Origin: J051 sp040752255
GTDB taxonomy: Bacteria; Armatimonadota; Fimbriimonadia; Fimbriimonadales; ATM1
Direction: 5' to 3'
Assembly (NCBI GenBank): GCA_040752255.1
Contig: JBFMFD010000064.1
Coordinates: forward strand, 1-13,503
DNA: 13,503 nucleotides
Shown here: positions 12,736 through 13,503 of the stretch, piece by piece
How positions within the stretch are numbered: position 1 is the stretch's first letter
Layout of the letters: every line of letters starts with the position of its first letter
Translations under genes and position numbers: made by a program
The notes under the pieces: model-generated
What the model was told of the DNA's origin: nothing
Databases searched by the model: none
The model's input: only the letters and a program-made list of their open reading frames with translations

Positions 12736-13503
12736 CAGTGTGCGCCCTCCCCCCTCGATCCGACTTGTGCAGTTCCGGCGTCGAGCGCGCGCGTAAGCCG
12801 CAGGTACTCGTTCCGGAAGTCCGCGCAGTGCTCTGCAGTGGCGGGTCTCTCGCCGTACCAGATGTGATCAAACTCCTGGGTCAGGCGGCGGTACCCGACG
12901 ATGTCCGGCGCGTTGGATACTTCGATGCGGCGGAGGTGCTCCCAGTTCGTTTGATAGCGATCGAAGTACACGATGCCCGCGTCGTCGAGGCGCATCAACA
13001 CGGCAAGGTACAGGCACCTGACCGCCTCTCTGAATCGGCCGCCACGCTCGAGCTCGTCGGCGCGGGCGAGCCACTCATCCGTGCGCAGCGCCTCCTCGCC
13101 CTCCTCGAGGAGGCCGACCTTGCGCTTCTTCTTGGCTGCGCCTGCTTTTCTTCTGCCGGTCCAACTTCGAGCGAAGAGGAACAACGCGACGCCGGCGCCG
13201 ATGGCCAGCACCACGATGATGCCGTAAAACAGAGGCTGCAGGTCGGGCGTGGTTGGCGTGAACCGGTCGAACGCCTGCGGTTGTTGTTCCTCGCGCTCCG
13301 CGGGCTCGAGGGACTCCAGCGCTCGCTTGAGCCAATTGCTTGGGGCTTCGTCCGCTTTGCGAAACTGCGGCTCGGAGAGGATACGTCGGGCGGTTTCGTT
13401 CGCGTCGGTATCAACCGGGGCGTCCGCGCGGGCAAGAACCTCGAGCGCCGCGGCGATGCCCTCGAGGCTTTCACGAAGGTGCTCCGACTCCTGCGTCGCA
13501 AGG
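12735..13503 (-). CDS. DUF4129 domain membrane protein (5' end outside window)
   Basis: The frame is open to the right edge, so at least 255 residues are encoded and the N-terminus is missing. The visible part begins in an extracytoplasmic helical region (RRILSEPQFRKAD, then NWLKRALESLEP) with a Gln/Pro-rich spacer. A transmembrane helix follows at partial residues about 90-112 (YGIIVVLAIGAGVALFLFAR), then a Lys/Arg-rich juxtamembrane stretch and the cytoplasmic DUF4129 domain. That domain has FREAVRCLYLAVLMRLDDAG, a QTNWEHLRRIE segment where the family usually has a Thr-x-x-Glu motif, and LTQEFDHIWYGERPAT. A start at 13214 would begin inside the membrane helix and is not credible. In other genomes this protein accompanies MoxR and DUF58, which I would expect just beyond the right edge. 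The function is not established. Confidence 0.85.
   Translation of the reverse strand, partial: LATQESEHLRESLEGIAAALEVLARADAPVDTDANETARRILSEPQFRKADEAPSNWLKRALESLEPAEREEQQPQAFDRFTPTTPDLQPLFYGIIVVLAIGAGVALFLFARSWTGRRKAGAAKKKRKVGLLEEGEEALRTDEWLARADELERGGRFREAVRCLYLAVLMRLDDAGIVYFDRYQTNWEHLRRIEVSNAPDIVGYRRLTQEFDHIWYGERPATAEHCADFRNEYLRLTRALDAGTAQVGSRGEGAH

Overview
The window is GC-rich bacterial chromosome, tightly packed with genes. It holds eleven protein-coding genes, and no gap between genes exceeds 200 bases. I see no rRNA, tRNA, CRISPR array, insertion sequence or phage gene. SepF points to a Terrabacteria-type lineage (Actinobacteria, Firmicutes, Cyanobacteria, Deinococcus, Armatimonadota and relatives). 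A lipoprotein, a WecG/TagA glycosyltransferase and a DUF4129/DUF4350 cluster are also present. My best guess is a member of the Armatimonadota, but that is an impression from protein flavour, not a demonstrated placement.

Layout, left to right. (1) 1-1284 (+): 3' part of methionyl-tRNA synthetase with its C-terminal tRNA-binding OB domain. (2) 1321-3057 (-): an exported ankyrin-repeat protein built from two tandem copies of one ~260-residue unit. (3) 3229-4659 (-): a GlcD-type FAD-linked 2-hydroxyacid dehydrogenase. (4) 4808-5203 (-): the division protein SepF. (5) 5398-5646 (-): the translocon subunit SecG. (6) Divergent from secG and only 49 bp away, an overlapping (+) operon: small heat-shock protein Hsp20 (5696-6148), Lon protease (6141-8573) and a WecG/TagA-family glycosyltransferase (8570-9337). 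(7) Converging on it, and overlapping its end by 20 bp, a (-) operon read from the right edge: DUF4129 membrane protein (partial), DUF4350 membrane protein, a small TPR lipoprotein, and a 627-residue multi-pass membrane protein resembling GT-C glycosyltransferases.

Two functional blocks stand out. Hsp20 and Lon form a proteostasis pair (holdase plus ATP-dependent protease) that is translationally coupled to a cell-surface glycosyltransferase. The DUF4129-DUF4350 pair normally travels with a MoxR AAA+ ATPase and a DUF58 protein. Here it is followed by a lipoprotein and a GT-C-like enzyme, suggesting an envelope-assembly cassette whose MoxR/DUF58 part would lie beyond the right edge.

Translation starts fall into two classes. 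The ankyrin gene, sepF and the GT-C gene have strong AGGAGG-like Shine-Dalgarno sequences. The glcD, hsp20 and lipoprotein genes have no Shine-Dalgarno, but a -10-like hexamer sits 6-7 nt before the start codon, the geometry expected of leaderless mRNAs. secG is similar, at 9 nt. No convincing rho-independent terminator was found.
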